From NCBI GenBank assembly GCA_014378525.1, contig JACMNL010000115.1, positions 1 through 56,681 on the forward strand: 56,681 nt of DNA, given 5' to 3'. The notes beneath the pieces are model-generated. The model ran no database searches and was not told where the DNA came from. It saw only the letters and a list, made by a program, of their open reading frames with translations. The position numbers were made by a program, and so were the translations under genes. Of this stretch, positions 33,432 to 42,104 are shown piece after piece (position 1 is the stretch's first letter; each line of letters starts with the position of its first letter). This stretch comes from Bacteriovorax sp. (GTDB taxonomy: Bacteria; Bdellovibrionota; Bacteriovoracia; Bacteriovoracales; Bacteriovoracaceae).

Positions 33432-35525
33432 TTAGAGAGCTTTATCAGCAATATTAATAATCCACTTCTTCCAGAACACAACCTTCTGCTGCTCTGTTAA
33501 CCTCTTGGACAATTTCAAATAATCTTTATAAAGCTCACCCATCTGAATCGTAAACTTGCTATCATTAACAACAGTCCCATTCTCAAGATCGTGATAAAAA
33601 CTTCTCTTGTTAAGATTAACAGAAGAAATAAATGAAACTTCATCATCAATCATCACAAGTTTCGCGTGAAGAATTACACTCGGCTCGATATATTCGAAAA
33701 CTTTTACTTTATCCATGAAACGATTTACACCTTCTTTATTAACAGCACCTAAAATAAAATCAGCAGTGTCACCTTTTAAATCCAGACGTGTGATAATTGT
33801 AACGTCCACTCCTCTTGCCACAGCACGGTCAAGTGCCTCACCGATTTCTTTTACCGGTCTGAAGTACGGCGAGCTGATAAGAATTTTCTTTTTAGATGAA
33901 TCAATTAAACGAGCGTAAAAAAGATTCAGGTTAGGCTCATCTTTAAATGGAATAGAAATGTAATGTCTCATGCTCTCTTCTGAAGCATCAACAGCATCAG
34001 CTTTCTGAACAGCAACACTAGAAACTTTCATAAGAAGATTTTCTTTGTTGATGTGGTAGAAGTTTAAGTAAGCTCTCGCCGCACTTTCAACATACTCCTG
34101 GCCGCGAACAACCATTTCGAAGTCTCTCCAGTACGCCCAGGATTCATCTCCCTTGTCTCCGTATGAAACGACTTCAGGATATTTTTTTACATCTATTGGT
34201 TTTCTGAAAGCAAAACCATCGTGAATGTTACGTCCACCTACAACGGCGAACGAGTCCTGAGGATTTGATTTTGAATAACCAACAAACATCTTCACGTGAT
34301 TGTCGCGGTGGAATTCTGAAATCCATGCTCCGCCACCTTCTGATGTATCAAAACGATATAGACTCATTTTCAGGTTTGGATGTTCTGCCATTAATTTTTC
34401 AAACATCGCTTTATCTTTTTCTAAAACAATAACGTCTGAAATAACAACGCGAACTAAAGCTCCCTGGTCTGCGTGCCATGCAAGCATTCTTCCCAGTAAA
34501 GTTCCGTAAAAGTCTGCTCTGAATACAAGATACGATACTAAGATCGCATCAAGTTTTGGGGCTTTGGAAAAATCAAGTTCGCCATATGGGTTTCCGTTTT
34601 TAATGAAATCTTCCGGTAGATCCTGACCTAAAAGTGCAACGGCACGGGCGTGAAGACTGTCTTCCGGCTCAGGTAAAATTTTAATTGAGTCGTACTTCGA
34701 AGGACATGTCATACTTGCAAATTCATTCGTATTGAAAAATTCGCCCGTCCCTTTTTTAAGTGAACAGACTTCTGTCGTCGACATTAATGAATCCAGTTTT
34801 GCCAGTTTTGAGGCTTCATTTACAACTCTAAATCCGTAGGCCTTATGTTTGTAGTCCACTGAGCTTACAAATTTAAAGTCACACGAGTTCATATCTTTAT
34901 GAAAAATAAGTTCGCGTGAATCATTTGATATTTTTTTATCACCTAGTGAAAACTTGTATATTTTTCCTGCGATCATTTTTTTAGTTGTCAGCCCCCACTT
35001 TACTTCGAACGGAGCATCACATTTCACAGAAAAATCCATTACTGGTTTTTCTTCATCCCCCATCTGCTTGTAGCCAGTCGATGAAAAGAATTTGTGAGTT
35101 AAATAGATTCTAGTGTCTTTTGCTTCATATGTAGAAATAGAAAGTTCTACGTTTTTATCCAGTTCATAAAGGCCTAGATTTTGAAGCTCGATATTTTCTT
35201 TTTCCAGTCGCCAGTCAGATGGAGGATTCACAATCGTTTGTTTTGAAGCGTCTTCAAATGCATTGACGTGCGATTCAATCTCAGCAATCTTCTTATCAAT
35301 ATTTTTTTGTTCATCCTGGATTTGCTCCAGTTGAAGTTCATTTTTCTTTTTCTTGAAGTGAACACTCATCGCACCCAGTTCAACTTTACGCTGCTTCAGT
35401 ACTTTTAAGTCTTCCCAGTCTTTTGCAGTTGCTGCTACAGAGCCTGGATTTCTATGCATTGGAGACGTACATCCGGCCAGAGATGCGAGTAAACAGCTAG
35501 CGGTTAAAAGATTAAATTTTTTCAT
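33432..35525 (-). CDS. Phospholipase-D-like lipoprotein
   Basis: A 697-residue lipid-anchored protein. The lipobox is L-A-G-Cys19. A coiled coil follows at about 35-95, then a beta-rich domain at 125-240 and two phospholipase D modules. The second has the full HxKxxxxD motif (His620, Lys622, Asp627) with SSVNLNKRS after it; the first has His410 and Lys412 but an insert before GGRNIHDG, as in some clostridial-like and effector PLDs. Cardiolipin synthase-like or phospholipase activity on membrane lipids is likely, outside the inner membrane. GAGGG precedes the ATG. It could act on host or own phospholipids; which one is unknown. Confidence 0.85.
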   Translation of the reverse strand: MKKFNLLTASCLLASLAGCTSPMHRNPGSVAATAKDWEDLKVLKQRKVELGAMSVHFKKKKNELQLEQIQDEQKNIDKKIAEIESHVNAFEDASKQTIVNPPSDWRLEKENIELQNLGLYELDKNVELSISTYEAKDTRIYLTHKFFSSTGYKQMGDEEKPVMDFSVKCDAPFEVKWGLTTKKMIAGKIYKFSLGDKKISNDSRELIFHKDMNSCDFKFVSSVDYKHKAYGFRVVNEASKLAKLDSLMSTTEVCSLKKGTGEFFNTNEFASMTCPSKYDSIKILPEPEDSLHARAVALLGQDLPEDFIKNGNPYGELDFSKAPKLDAILVSYLVFRADFYGTLLGRMLAWHADQGALVRVVISDVIVLEKDKAMFEKLMAEHPNLKMSLYRFDTSEGGGAWISEFHRDNHVKMFVGYSKSNPQDSFAVVGGRNIHDGFAFRKPIDVKKYPEVVSYGDKGDESWAYWRDFEMVVRGQEYVESAARAYLNFYHINKENLLMKVSSVAVQKADAVDASEESMRHYISIPFKDEPNLNLFYARLIDSSKKKILISSPYFRPVKEIGEALDRAVARGVDVTIITRLDLKGDTADFILGAVNKEGVNRFMDKVKVFEYIEPSVILHAKLVMIDDEVSFISSVNLNKRSFYHDLENGTVVNDSKFTIQMGELYKDYLKLSKRLTEQQKVVFWKKWIINIADKAL

Positions 35526-35579
35526 AAGTAGACCCTCTTAAGGGGACTTATCGAAAGTTAGGAATGAAGAATGAATTTA

Positions 35580-36269
35580 TTAAGCCTGATCAATAACGGC
35601 CGGTTCTTTTTTGCCGAAGATTTTCTGCTTTAATTTGTAAGTAAGATAAATAGCTAGAGTTACGGCCGTAATAATAAGGGCATAGTGCTTGATCTCTTTA
35701 ATAGTCGACAGAATCACTTCTCCATACTTGGCGAAAACGTAAACCTGAGTTGGTACTGATATTAGAGCAGCTAAACCGTCTGCGAGTAAAAAAGTAAAAG
35801 TTGAGATCCCCATCATTCCGCAAGAAAGGTGTCCCGGAAAACGAATCCCCGGTGTGAATCTAAAAATAGCAGGAACTAAAAAGCGGTGCTTGTGAATCAT
35901 CGTGCGCGATCTCTCAAGAGAATTTTCGCCAAGAAATCTTCTGAATAATTTATGAACGATTGGACTCGCACCGAATTTTTTTCCGATGAAATAAACGATG
36001 TAGTCACTGATCATGATGGAGAAAAAACAAACGGCCATGGCCGTGAAGACGTGAAGTGGCTGATAAGTAACACCCGGTGGTGGTGGATACTGCTCGGGAT
36101 GTTTTCCCATATGAACCATAATTCCGAGTGCGAGAATCGTCACTTCTTCAGGAAGTGGCAAACCGAAACTCGACAGAAACATCATGGCCGCAACGATACT
36201 GTAAATTAGTGCCGGCGAATGAGCATACTGCGCAAAAAATTGCATAATGTGAGCATCGGATGGAAACAT
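35580..36269 (-). CDS. DedA-family membrane protein
   Basis: A 229-residue inner-membrane protein of the DedA/VTT family, now seen as lipid carriers (undecaprenyl phosphate or phospholipid flipping). Family blocks are present: SSFGLPLPEEVTILALG with its acidic Glu, SDYIVYFIGKKFG, and FRFTPGIRFPGHLSCGMM with the conserved Arg-Phe/Pro-Gly re-entrant loop. A proline-rich insert (YPPPPGVTYQP) extends the first loop. Four to five membrane segments span the chain. AGGA lies upstream. It is 54 bases downstream of the lipoprotein gene on the same strand, so the two are close in position and possibly in lipid metabolism. Confidence 0.92.
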   Translation of the reverse strand: MFPSDAHIMQFFAQYAHSPALIYSIVAAMMFLSSFGLPLPEEVTILALGIMVHMGKHPEQYPPPPGVTYQPLHVFTAMAVCFFSIMISDYIVYFIGKKFGASPIVHKLFRRFLGENSLERSRTMIHKHRFLVPAIFRFTPGIRFPGHLSCGMMGISTFTFLLADGLAALISVPTQVYVFAKYGEVILSTIKEIKHYALIITAVTLAIYLTYKLKQKIFGKKEPAVIDQA

Positions 36270-36386
36270 TAAGTTAGGTGTCCTGAAATAAAACTAAAAT
36301 TCAACCAGACACATCATAAGTGATAAAGGGTTTGTAGACAACTTATTCGCGCTGCTCTGACGCGTAGTTTTTGTGAAGATTTTATT

Positions 36387-37316
36387 TTATTCTGCGTAAA
36401 TTAAAAATTCTTGTTTGTGCGACGGAAGTTGAGTTGCCATCACAACATTCAGTCCCATTTTACCAACAAGATTTAAATACATCGGCACACGCGATACGAG
36501 TTCAAATTTTGTCATCTTCAAAGTTATGAATGCGCCTTTTAAAGAAGGTCTGACGGCCTCAACAACTTTTTCAATCTCACGCAAGGTTGCTTCAGGTGCA
36601 AGGTTCATATCGACGTATAACCACTGCACATGATCTTTTAATGAAGACACATGGAAATCCTGAATCGATTGTCTGTGGTGTTTGAATTTTGGATTGTTCG
36701 AACAAATCGGATCCATTAATCCCGGATCGATTCCTTCAACTCTTAATCCCATATTTAATAGTGCGTACGTTGCTCCACCAGGTGAAGAACCAATTTCTAG
36801 TGCATAATCATTTTCCGGGAGTTTTACTCCCATGTAATTTAATCCATCGATCACTTTTAAATAAGCACGTGAGGGAGATTCTTCCGGTAACACTGCCGTA
36901 GAAAATCCGCCGGGAGACGGTGCTGTTAAAATTCCAGCGCGGAATTCACCGAAGTAAAATTGTGTTTCAGAAACTTTGATAATTTCTTTAACCCAGTCGC
37001 CGGTTTTATATTCATACGTTTCGAAAATTTCTCCTTCAAGCGAATAAAAAAGTGCCTTCCCTACCCAGGCAGATCTCAATTCTTCGTAAGTTCCTCTGCG
37101 GAGAAATTTTCCGAAGTGGCGGCAGAACACTGGTCTCAATGTTTTGCCTAAGGGTCTGGTTTCTTTAAACGTTAAAAATCCCTCTGTAGAGTAAGCGAAA
37201 ACCAGCTCCGGATAAATGAGTCTGATTTCTTCTTTAAGAAATTTTTCACTCCCTGGATTGCAGAGAAAGTAGTAAAAATTAGCCGCTGGTGCATTATCGT
37301 TTTGGATTTGTGACAT
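36387..37316 (-). CDS. RlmM-like RNA 2'-O-ribose methyltransferase
   Basis: A 309-residue SAM enzyme. Residues 1-120 look like the N-terminal RNA-binding region of RlmM (FYYFLCNPGSEKFLKEEI start). The RrmJ-type catalytic domain follows with motif I ALEIGSSPGGATYAL at 172-186 and the K-D-K-E tetrad of 2'-O-methyltransferases at Lys154, Asp236, Lys267 and Glu303. RlmM methylates 23S rRNA C2498; the same substrate is likely but not certain, as the N-terminus is short. The start is 23 bases from the divergent radical SAM start. Confidence 0.85.
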   Translation of the reverse strand: MSQIQNDNAPAANFYYFLCNPGSEKFLKEEIRLIYPELVFAYSTEGFLTFKETRPLGKTLRPVFCRHFGKFLRRGTYEELRSAWVGKALFYSLEGEIFETYEYKTGDWVKEIIKVSETQFYFGEFRAGILTAPSPGGFSTAVLPEESPSRAYLKVIDGLNYMGVKLPENDYALEIGSSPGGATYALLNMGLRVEGIDPGLMDPICSNNPKFKHHRQSIQDFHVSSLKDHVQWLYVDMNLAPEATLREIEKVVEAVRPSLKGAFITLKMTKFELVSRVPMYLNLVGKMGLNVVMATQLPSHKQEFLIYAE

Positions 37317-37339
37317 ATGCTGTGCTAAATATCACATCA

Positions 37340-38236
37340 ATGAACAAATTCAAACGCGTTTATATTGAGATCAGTAATATTTGCAACCTGCAGTGCTCGT
37401 TTTGCCCTGTCGTGGACCGCGATAAGAAAATCATGAACGCTGACATGTTCAAGACCATCATTCACGACGTCGCTCCTCACACAGAGCAAGTTTGTTTACA
37501 CCTCATGGGTGAACCCCTGGCCCATCCGGAATTCGAAACGATCATCAGACATTGCGAAGAGGCCGGCGTAAAAATCAACCTCACGACCAATGGAATTTTG
37601 CTCAATAAATATAAAAAATTATTAGCGACATCTCCTGCTTTTCATCAGGTGAATTTTTCAATTCACGCTTTCAAAGACAATTTTAAAAACAAAGATATCA
37701 ATCCTTACCTTCTGGATATTTTGAATTTCTCGAAGGAGTCACAGGAATCTAATCCTGAGCTTTATATCAACTACCGCCTGTGGAATATCTTCGAGACGAC
37801 AGTTCAAAATGATTCGAACTCGGACATTTTAAAAACGATTGCGAACTTTTTTGAAACAGAAATTAAAGAAGACATCGATGTCGGATCAATTAAAAGTAAA
37901 CGCATTTACAAGCGCGTGTACCTGCATTTTGACTCGCGCTTTGAGTGGCCTTCCCCACTTATGCCGAAAGTTTCTGAAGTTGGCTTTTGCCACGGTGTAA
38001 GCTCTCACGTGGGAATTCATGCTGACGGAACAGTCGTCGCCTGTTGCCTCGATAAAGAGGCCCGACTCGATTTAGGGAAGATGCCTGAAAAAACTCTTAG
38101 TGAGGTTTTAGGCGGACAAAGGGCTAGAAAAATGGCCCAAGGCTTTGCGCAACGAAAACTGGTCGAAGATCTTTGCCAGCGTTGCACCTTCATAAAGAGA
38201 TTTCAAACAGTTAAAGAACAACAGGCCGTCATTTAA
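37340..38236 (+). CDS. Radical SAM/SPASM domain protein
   Basis: A 298-residue iron-sulfur enzyme. The radical SAM motif CNLQCSFC sits at about 13-20 after RVYIEISNI, followed by HLMGEPLAHPEF and NLTTNGILL, as in peptide-modifying enzymes. The C-terminal SPASM-like region has CCLDKEARLDLG and CQRC, about four cysteines, room for one auxiliary cluster. I start it at MNKFKR (37340), which matches the family start; the longer frame overlaps the divergent gene. No precursor peptide gene is obvious nearby; the next gene encodes a small membrane protein. Substrate unknown. Confidence 0.88.
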   Translation: MNKFKRVYIEISNICNLQCSFCPVVDRDKKIMNADMFKTIIHDVAPHTEQVCLHLMGEPLAHPEFETIIRHCEEAGVKINLTTNGILLNKYKKLLATSPAFHQVNFSIHAFKDNFKNKDINPYLLDILNFSKESQESNPELYINYRLWNIFETTVQNDSNSDILKTIANFFETEIKEDIDVGSIKSKRIYKRVYLHFDSRFEWPSPLMPKVSEVGFCHGVSSHVGIHADGTVVACCLDKEARLDLGKMPEKTLSEVLGGQRARKMAQGFAQRKLVEDLCQRCTFIKRFQTVKEQQAVI

Positions 38237-38288
38237 GCTTTGCCCTATAATATCCGATAAGTTCCATAGAGTACTCAATGAGGATTTT

Positions 38289-38555
38289 ATGACAGAAGAC
38301 GAACTCCAACGGAAACGGGCCGAATTTCGCGATCAGGAAGTGAACAGCAAGATTTCACAGTACAGTCAGGTCGCAGAATATCGTCAGCAGGTAATTAAAA
38401 GTAATTACACTCACAAAACCGTTGATAAAAGCTTAACTAAAATGGGCTGGTTCCTGGTTCTTACTCACGTTATTTTTCTCGTGTTCTTCTGCACTCTTTT
38501 CGTCTTCAGTTACATCCCGCACACTAAGAAAATCGTCGCTATGGTCCTTCCATAA
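38289..38555 (+). CDS. Small membrane protein, unknown
   Basis: An 88-residue protein with a charged N-terminal helix (EDELQRKRAEFRDQEVNSK, ~2-20), a glutamine-rich middle, and one membrane segment at about 56-80 (MGWFLVLTHVIFLVFFC). GAGGA lies six bases upstream of the ATG. It stands between the radical SAM gene (52 bases) and coaBC (27 bases) on the same strand. No family is recognised. Confidence 0.7.
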   Translation: MTEDELQRKRAEFRDQEVNSKISQYSQVAEYRQQVIKSNYTHKTVDKSLTKMGWFLVLTHVIFLVFFCTLFVFSYIPHTKKIVAMVLP

Positions 38556-38582
38556 ACATCCCTTTTGTGAAATATTTCTCCA

Positions 38583-39809
38583 ATGAGAATATTACTTGGT
38601 GTGAGCGGATCAATCTCCGCATATAAAGCAATCGACATAGCACGCGAACTCTTCAAAAAAGATCATGAAGTTAAAGTTATTTTAACTGATGGTGCACTGA
38701 AATTTGTCGTGCCTGAAGTCTTCACTTATCTCGGCGTTCAAAACGTTTATAAATCTCAGGATGATTTTTTAAATAAAAATGTTCTGCACATTGATCTCGC
38801 AAGATGGTGTGATGTTTTTGTCATCGCTCCTGCTTCGGCCAATACGATTTCACGTTTAGCTCAAGGCCAGGCCTCTGATTTACTCTCATCAGTTTTCTTA
38901 GCTCTTGAACCCCTTAAAAATGTTTTGATGTTTCCGGCAATGAACAGCAACATGCTCGCACATCCGTTTACTCAACAAAACGTGGCCGAACTAAAAAAAT
39001 TAAAAACGCTTTCTAACTTTTTTGTCTCACCAACTGATGCCGGCATTCTTGCCTGCGAAGAAGTGGGGCTTGGAAAACTTCCAAGTGTGAATGAAATTGT
39101 AGAAATGATTCCGACGATGATTGCGCCACTCTCAGGTGCGAATCAAAAAACAATTCTGATCACAACCGGTGCAACGATTGTTCCACTGGATCCTGTACGT
39201 TATTTAACCAACTCTTCCTCTGGTATCACAGGATTTTATCTTGCAGAAGTCTCTTTAAAGCTGGGTCACAAAGTTGTGATGGTGGCAGGACTAAATGCGA
39301 CTGAAAAATTAAACCTGTTTTCTAAACATCCAAACTTTTCAATGACGAGAGTTTCAACAGTTGATGAAATGAAAAATGCAGTTCATGCAAATCTTGCAGC
39401 AGCCGATTTATACATCAGCTCTGCTGCGATATCCGATATAGAATTTGATACATCTTCTGAGAAAATCAAAAAAGATTCGATGGGTGATTCTTTAAAAATT
39501 AAAAAAGCGACAGACATTCTAAAAACTGTGATCGAAGCAAAATCATCAAAATTAAAAATTGTTGGATTTGCAGCTGAAACAGATTTAAGTGATGTTGTCT
39601 TGCATTCCAAAATGCAGTCTAAGCCGGTTGATCTCCTGGTCGGTACGAAAGTTCACAATGGATTAACCAACAATGAAAAAGTTGCTGGCTTCAACGTTGA
39701 CTACGCTGACTACCGCCTGCTTTCTTCGAAAGGTTTTACTTTCGAAGGACATTTAACAAAAAAAGAACTGGCCCATAAAATTATTATTCAATTTTTCCAA
39801 CCCAATTAA
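38583..39809 (+). CDS. coaBC: Phosphopantothenoylcysteine decarboxylase / phosphopantothenate--cysteine ligase
   Basis: A bifunctional coenzyme A synthesis enzyme. The N-terminal CoaC flavoprotein has GVSGSISAYKA at the start, the catalytic His69 (VLHIDLARW), ASANT at 84-88 and PAMN at 118-121. The C-terminal CoaB half (from about 185) begins ILITTGATIVPLDPVRYLTNSSSG (in parts) and has SAAISDIE and KIVGFAAET. At 408 residues it is normal length. It starts the coaBC-panC-hflX run; both of the first two genes serve the pantothenate-to-CoA path. No clear ribosome-binding site precedes the ATG. Confidence 0.94.
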   Translation: MRILLGVSGSISAYKAIDIARELFKKDHEVKVILTDGALKFVVPEVFTYLGVQNVYKSQDDFLNKNVLHIDLARWCDVFVIAPASANTISRLAQGQASDLLSSVFLALEPLKNVLMFPAMNSNMLAHPFTQQNVAELKKLKTLSNFFVSPTDAGILACEEVGLGKLPSVNEIVEMIPTMIAPLSGANQKTILITTGATIVPLDPVRYLTNSSSGITGFYLAEVSLKLGHKVVMVAGLNATEKLNLFSKHPNFSMTRVSTVDEMKNAVHANLAAADLYISSAAISDIEFDTSSEKIKKDSMGDSLKIKKATDILKTVIEAKSSKLKIVGFAAETDLSDVVLHSKMQSKPVDLLVGTKVHNGLTNNEKVAGFNVDYADYRLLSSKGFTFEGHLTKKELAHKIIIQFFQPN

Positions 39810-39811
39810 TT

Positions 39812-40681
39812 ATGATTAAAGTATTTACCACGAGAAAAGATTTCGATCACTACGGAAGCACGCTTACGACTCAGACTATCGGGCTGGTTCCGACAATGGG
39901 AAATCTACATAAAGGGCATGTTTCATTGATTGAAAAATCAAATGAAGATAACGATGTCACTATTGTTACTATTTTTGTAAACCCGAAACAATTCGGGCCG
40001 AACGAAGATTTTGATAAATACCCGAGAACGTTAGATGAAGACCTTGCAAAGATTTCGGGTGTTGCACTTTTAATTAATGCCAAAAAAGATTTAGTCGTTT
40101 TTGCACCGAGATCAGAAGAAAGTATTTATCCGAAAGGATTCTCTACAACCATTTCTGTGGGCCCGATGACCCAGAAATTTGAAGGCTCTGTTCGTCCTAC
40201 ACACTTTGACGGTGTAACGACAGTTGTGTATCAGTTGTTTTCAATTACAAAAGCTCACACGGCCTACTTCGGACAAAAAGATGTCCAGCAATGCCTGATC
40301 ATTAAAAAAATGGTGAAGGACCTTGAGATCCCGGTCAACATTCACATTATGCCAATCGTGAGAAACTCAGAAGGGCTTGCACTCTCTTCACGCAACCAGT
40401 ATTTATCTGAAAGTGAGCGAGTTGAAGCGATGGTTCTTCCGCATACGTTAGTAAAAGTGGAAAAACTTATCCGCACGAAACAGGATTACAAAACATTTGT
40501 GGCCGAGACTTTAAAAGCTGACAGCAAATGGGATTACCTCGAAGTTCTGGATTCATCGAATCTTGAAACTCCGAATGATTCGACGACTGAACTGGTGATC
40601 GTTGCTGCTTACAGAGCAGGCATGACCCGACTTCTCGACAATATTTTAGTTCCAATGAACGAAGGCAAAAAAACTATATGA
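39812..40681 (+). CDS. panC: Pantothenate synthetase
   Basis: This cytoplasmic ligase joins pantoate and beta-alanine with ATP to form pantothenate. The adenylation motif VPTMGNLHKGH (26-36) holds the HxxGH-like His33 and His36, and the later blocks FDGVTTVVYQLF, TAYFGQKDVQQ and GLALSSRNQYLS are all present. At 289 residues it is normal length. It starts two bases after coaBC, and its stop overlaps the hflX start (ATGA). Grouping with coaBC makes functional sense. Confidence 0.96.
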   Translation: MIKVFTTRKDFDHYGSTLTTQTIGLVPTMGNLHKGHVSLIEKSNEDNDVTIVTIFVNPKQFGPNEDFDKYPRTLDEDLAKISGVALLINAKKDLVVFAPRSEESIYPKGFSTTISVGPMTQKFEGSVRPTHFDGVTTVVYQLFSITKAHTAYFGQKDVQQCLIIKKMVKDLEIPVNIHIMPIVRNSEGLALSSRNQYLSESERVEAMVLPHTLVKVEKLIRTKQDYKTFVAETLKADSKWDYLEVLDSSNLETPNDSTTELVIVAAYRAGMTRLLDNILVPMNEGKKTI

Positions 40682-42012
40682 TGGATAACGAATTTAACAT
40701 TGACCCCGATTACCGCGCGACACTGGTCTCGATCGTATCTCCGAGTTTTCCGGACCATCAGACAGAGAGTGAATCAAGAAGATCAATTAACGAGCTCAGA
40801 GAGCTTTTAAGAACGCTTGGATTAAAGACAGGTGAAGCTCACATTCAAAATAAAAAAGAAATCGATCCTGCGAGTATTTTAGGATCGGGAAAATTAAAAG
40901 AGATAGCTGACGCTGCTAAAGCTGACGGGTCACAACTTCTGGTTTTTGACTTCGAACTAACGGCCCGTCAGATCACGAACATCAGAGAACTGACAGGACT
41001 TTCTGTTGTCGATCGAGTTCACGTTATTTTAGAAATTTTCGCGAAACACGCGCGTACAAAAGAAGCAAAGATTCAGATCGAAATTGCTCGCCTTCAATAC
41101 ATGCTTCCTCGCCTTGCGGGGTTCTGGACTCACTTAAACCGCCAGCGCGGTGGTGTCGGGGTTCTCGGTGGAGAGGGTGAAAAGCAGATCGAGTTAGATA
41201 GACGTATCATTCGCGACCGCATCGAGTTTTATAAAGAGGAATTAGTAACGTTAGCTAAACAAAGAGAAGTCAGAAAAAAACGCCGCGAGAACCAGGCCGT
41301 TACAGCTGCTCTTGTTGGTTATACCAATGCCGGAAAATCTTCGATCATGAACCGCTTGTGTAAAGTGGAAATTCTCGAAGAGAACAAACTCTTTGCAACT
41401 CTTGATTCAACTTATCGTATGCTGAATCCGGACACGAAGCCGCCGATGATTATGATCGACACTGTAGGATTTATTTCCAACCTTCCCAACACTTTGATCG
41501 ACGGATTCAAGACAACTCTCGAGTCTGCACTTGAAGCTGATCTTTTAATTATCGTGTGTGATATCTCTGACCCTCATTATGAAAAGCAACTGGATGTGAC
41601 GTACGAAGTTTTGAAGGAACTAAATGTTACAGACAAAGAAACTATTATCATCTTCAATAAAAAAGACCAGCTCGATGATGATCTGTTGAAGAAAATAGTT
41701 TTAAGAAAATACCCGAACAGCTTTTTAGTTTCCAGTTACGACCCGGAAGATATGGCGGCCCTTCGTAAACACATCGTTGAGTACTTTTTGTCCAAACAAG
41801 AGCACTACGATTTATTTATTCCTTATGAAGACGGAGCTTCGCACTCTGCGGTTATGTCGAAGACCAATGTGGTGACGACCAGCAACCACGAAAAAGGAAT
41901 CTTCTATCGTATTCGTGTGCCTGATTTTATTTTTGGAAATTTAGGTGTGCAGAAATATATTCTCGGCCCGAATGATGTTATGCCTGAAGAACCGGACTGG
42001 ACTACTTCTTAA
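40678..42012 (+). CDS. hflX: GTPase HflX
   Basis: HflX splits stalled 70S ribosomes under stress. The N-terminal HflX domain has DPASILGSGKLKEI at 63-76 and the Q-rich middle region LPRLAGFWTHLNRQRGG; the G domain has GYTNAGKS at 214-221, DTVGF at 261-265 and NKKD near 327. At 444 residues it is normal length. The start overlaps the panC stop. Its last 11 bases overlap a convergent small-peptide gene on the other strand. No hfq gene lies next to it, unlike in enterobacteria. Confidence 0.95.
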   Translation: MMDNEFNIDPDYRATLVSIVSPSFPDHQTESESRRSINELRELLRTLGLKTGEAHIQNKKEIDPASILGSGKLKEIADAAKADGSQLLVFDFELTARQITNIRELTGLSVVDRVHVILEIFAKHARTKEAKIQIEIARLQYMLPRLAGFWTHLNRQRGGVGVLGGEGEKQIELDRRIIRDRIEFYKEELVTLAKQREVRKKRRENQAVTAALVGYTNAGKSSIMNRLCKVEILEENKLFATLDSTYRMLNPDTKPPMIMIDTVGFISNLPNTLIDGFKTTLESALEADLLIIVCDISDPHYEKQLDVTYEVLKELNVTDKETIIIFNKKDQLDDDLLKKIVLRKYPNSFLVSSYDPEDMAALRKHIVEYFLSKQEHYDLFIPYEDGASHSAVMSKTNVVTTSNHEKGIFYRIRVPDFIFGNLGVQKYILGPNDVMPEEPDWTTS

Positions 42013-42091
42013 GAGCGAGAAAAACAGCGCCTGCAAAAATCGCGATTGTAAGAATGATGCCGGCGATTACAATTTTAGAATCTTTATCCAT
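42002..42091 (-). CDS. 29-residue membrane peptide at the end of the luxCE-like operon
   Basis: A very short gene: ATG at 42091, stop TAG at 42004-42002. It encodes a charged start (MDKDSK), one membrane helix (IVIAGIILTIAIFAGAVFLA, residues 7-26) and a Lys-Lys end. AGGAGT lies eight bases upstream of the ATG, a strong ribosome-binding site, and the gene starts 13 bases after the stop of the PaaK-like gene, so it is the last gene of that operon. Single-helix peptides like this often tune membrane transporters or enzymes. The function is unknown; the ribosome-binding site and position are the evidence that it is real. Confidence 0.7.
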   Translation of the reverse strand: MDKDSKIVIAGIILTIAIFAGAVFLALKK

Positions 42092-42104
42092 ATATCACTC
42101 CTGA

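Noticed and set aside
36387-37316. Assignment as a tRNA or DNA methyltransferase
   Set aside because: The K-D-K-E residues and the RrmJ-like order fit a ribose 2'-O-methyltransferase; the base-methyltransferase NPPY-type motif is absent.
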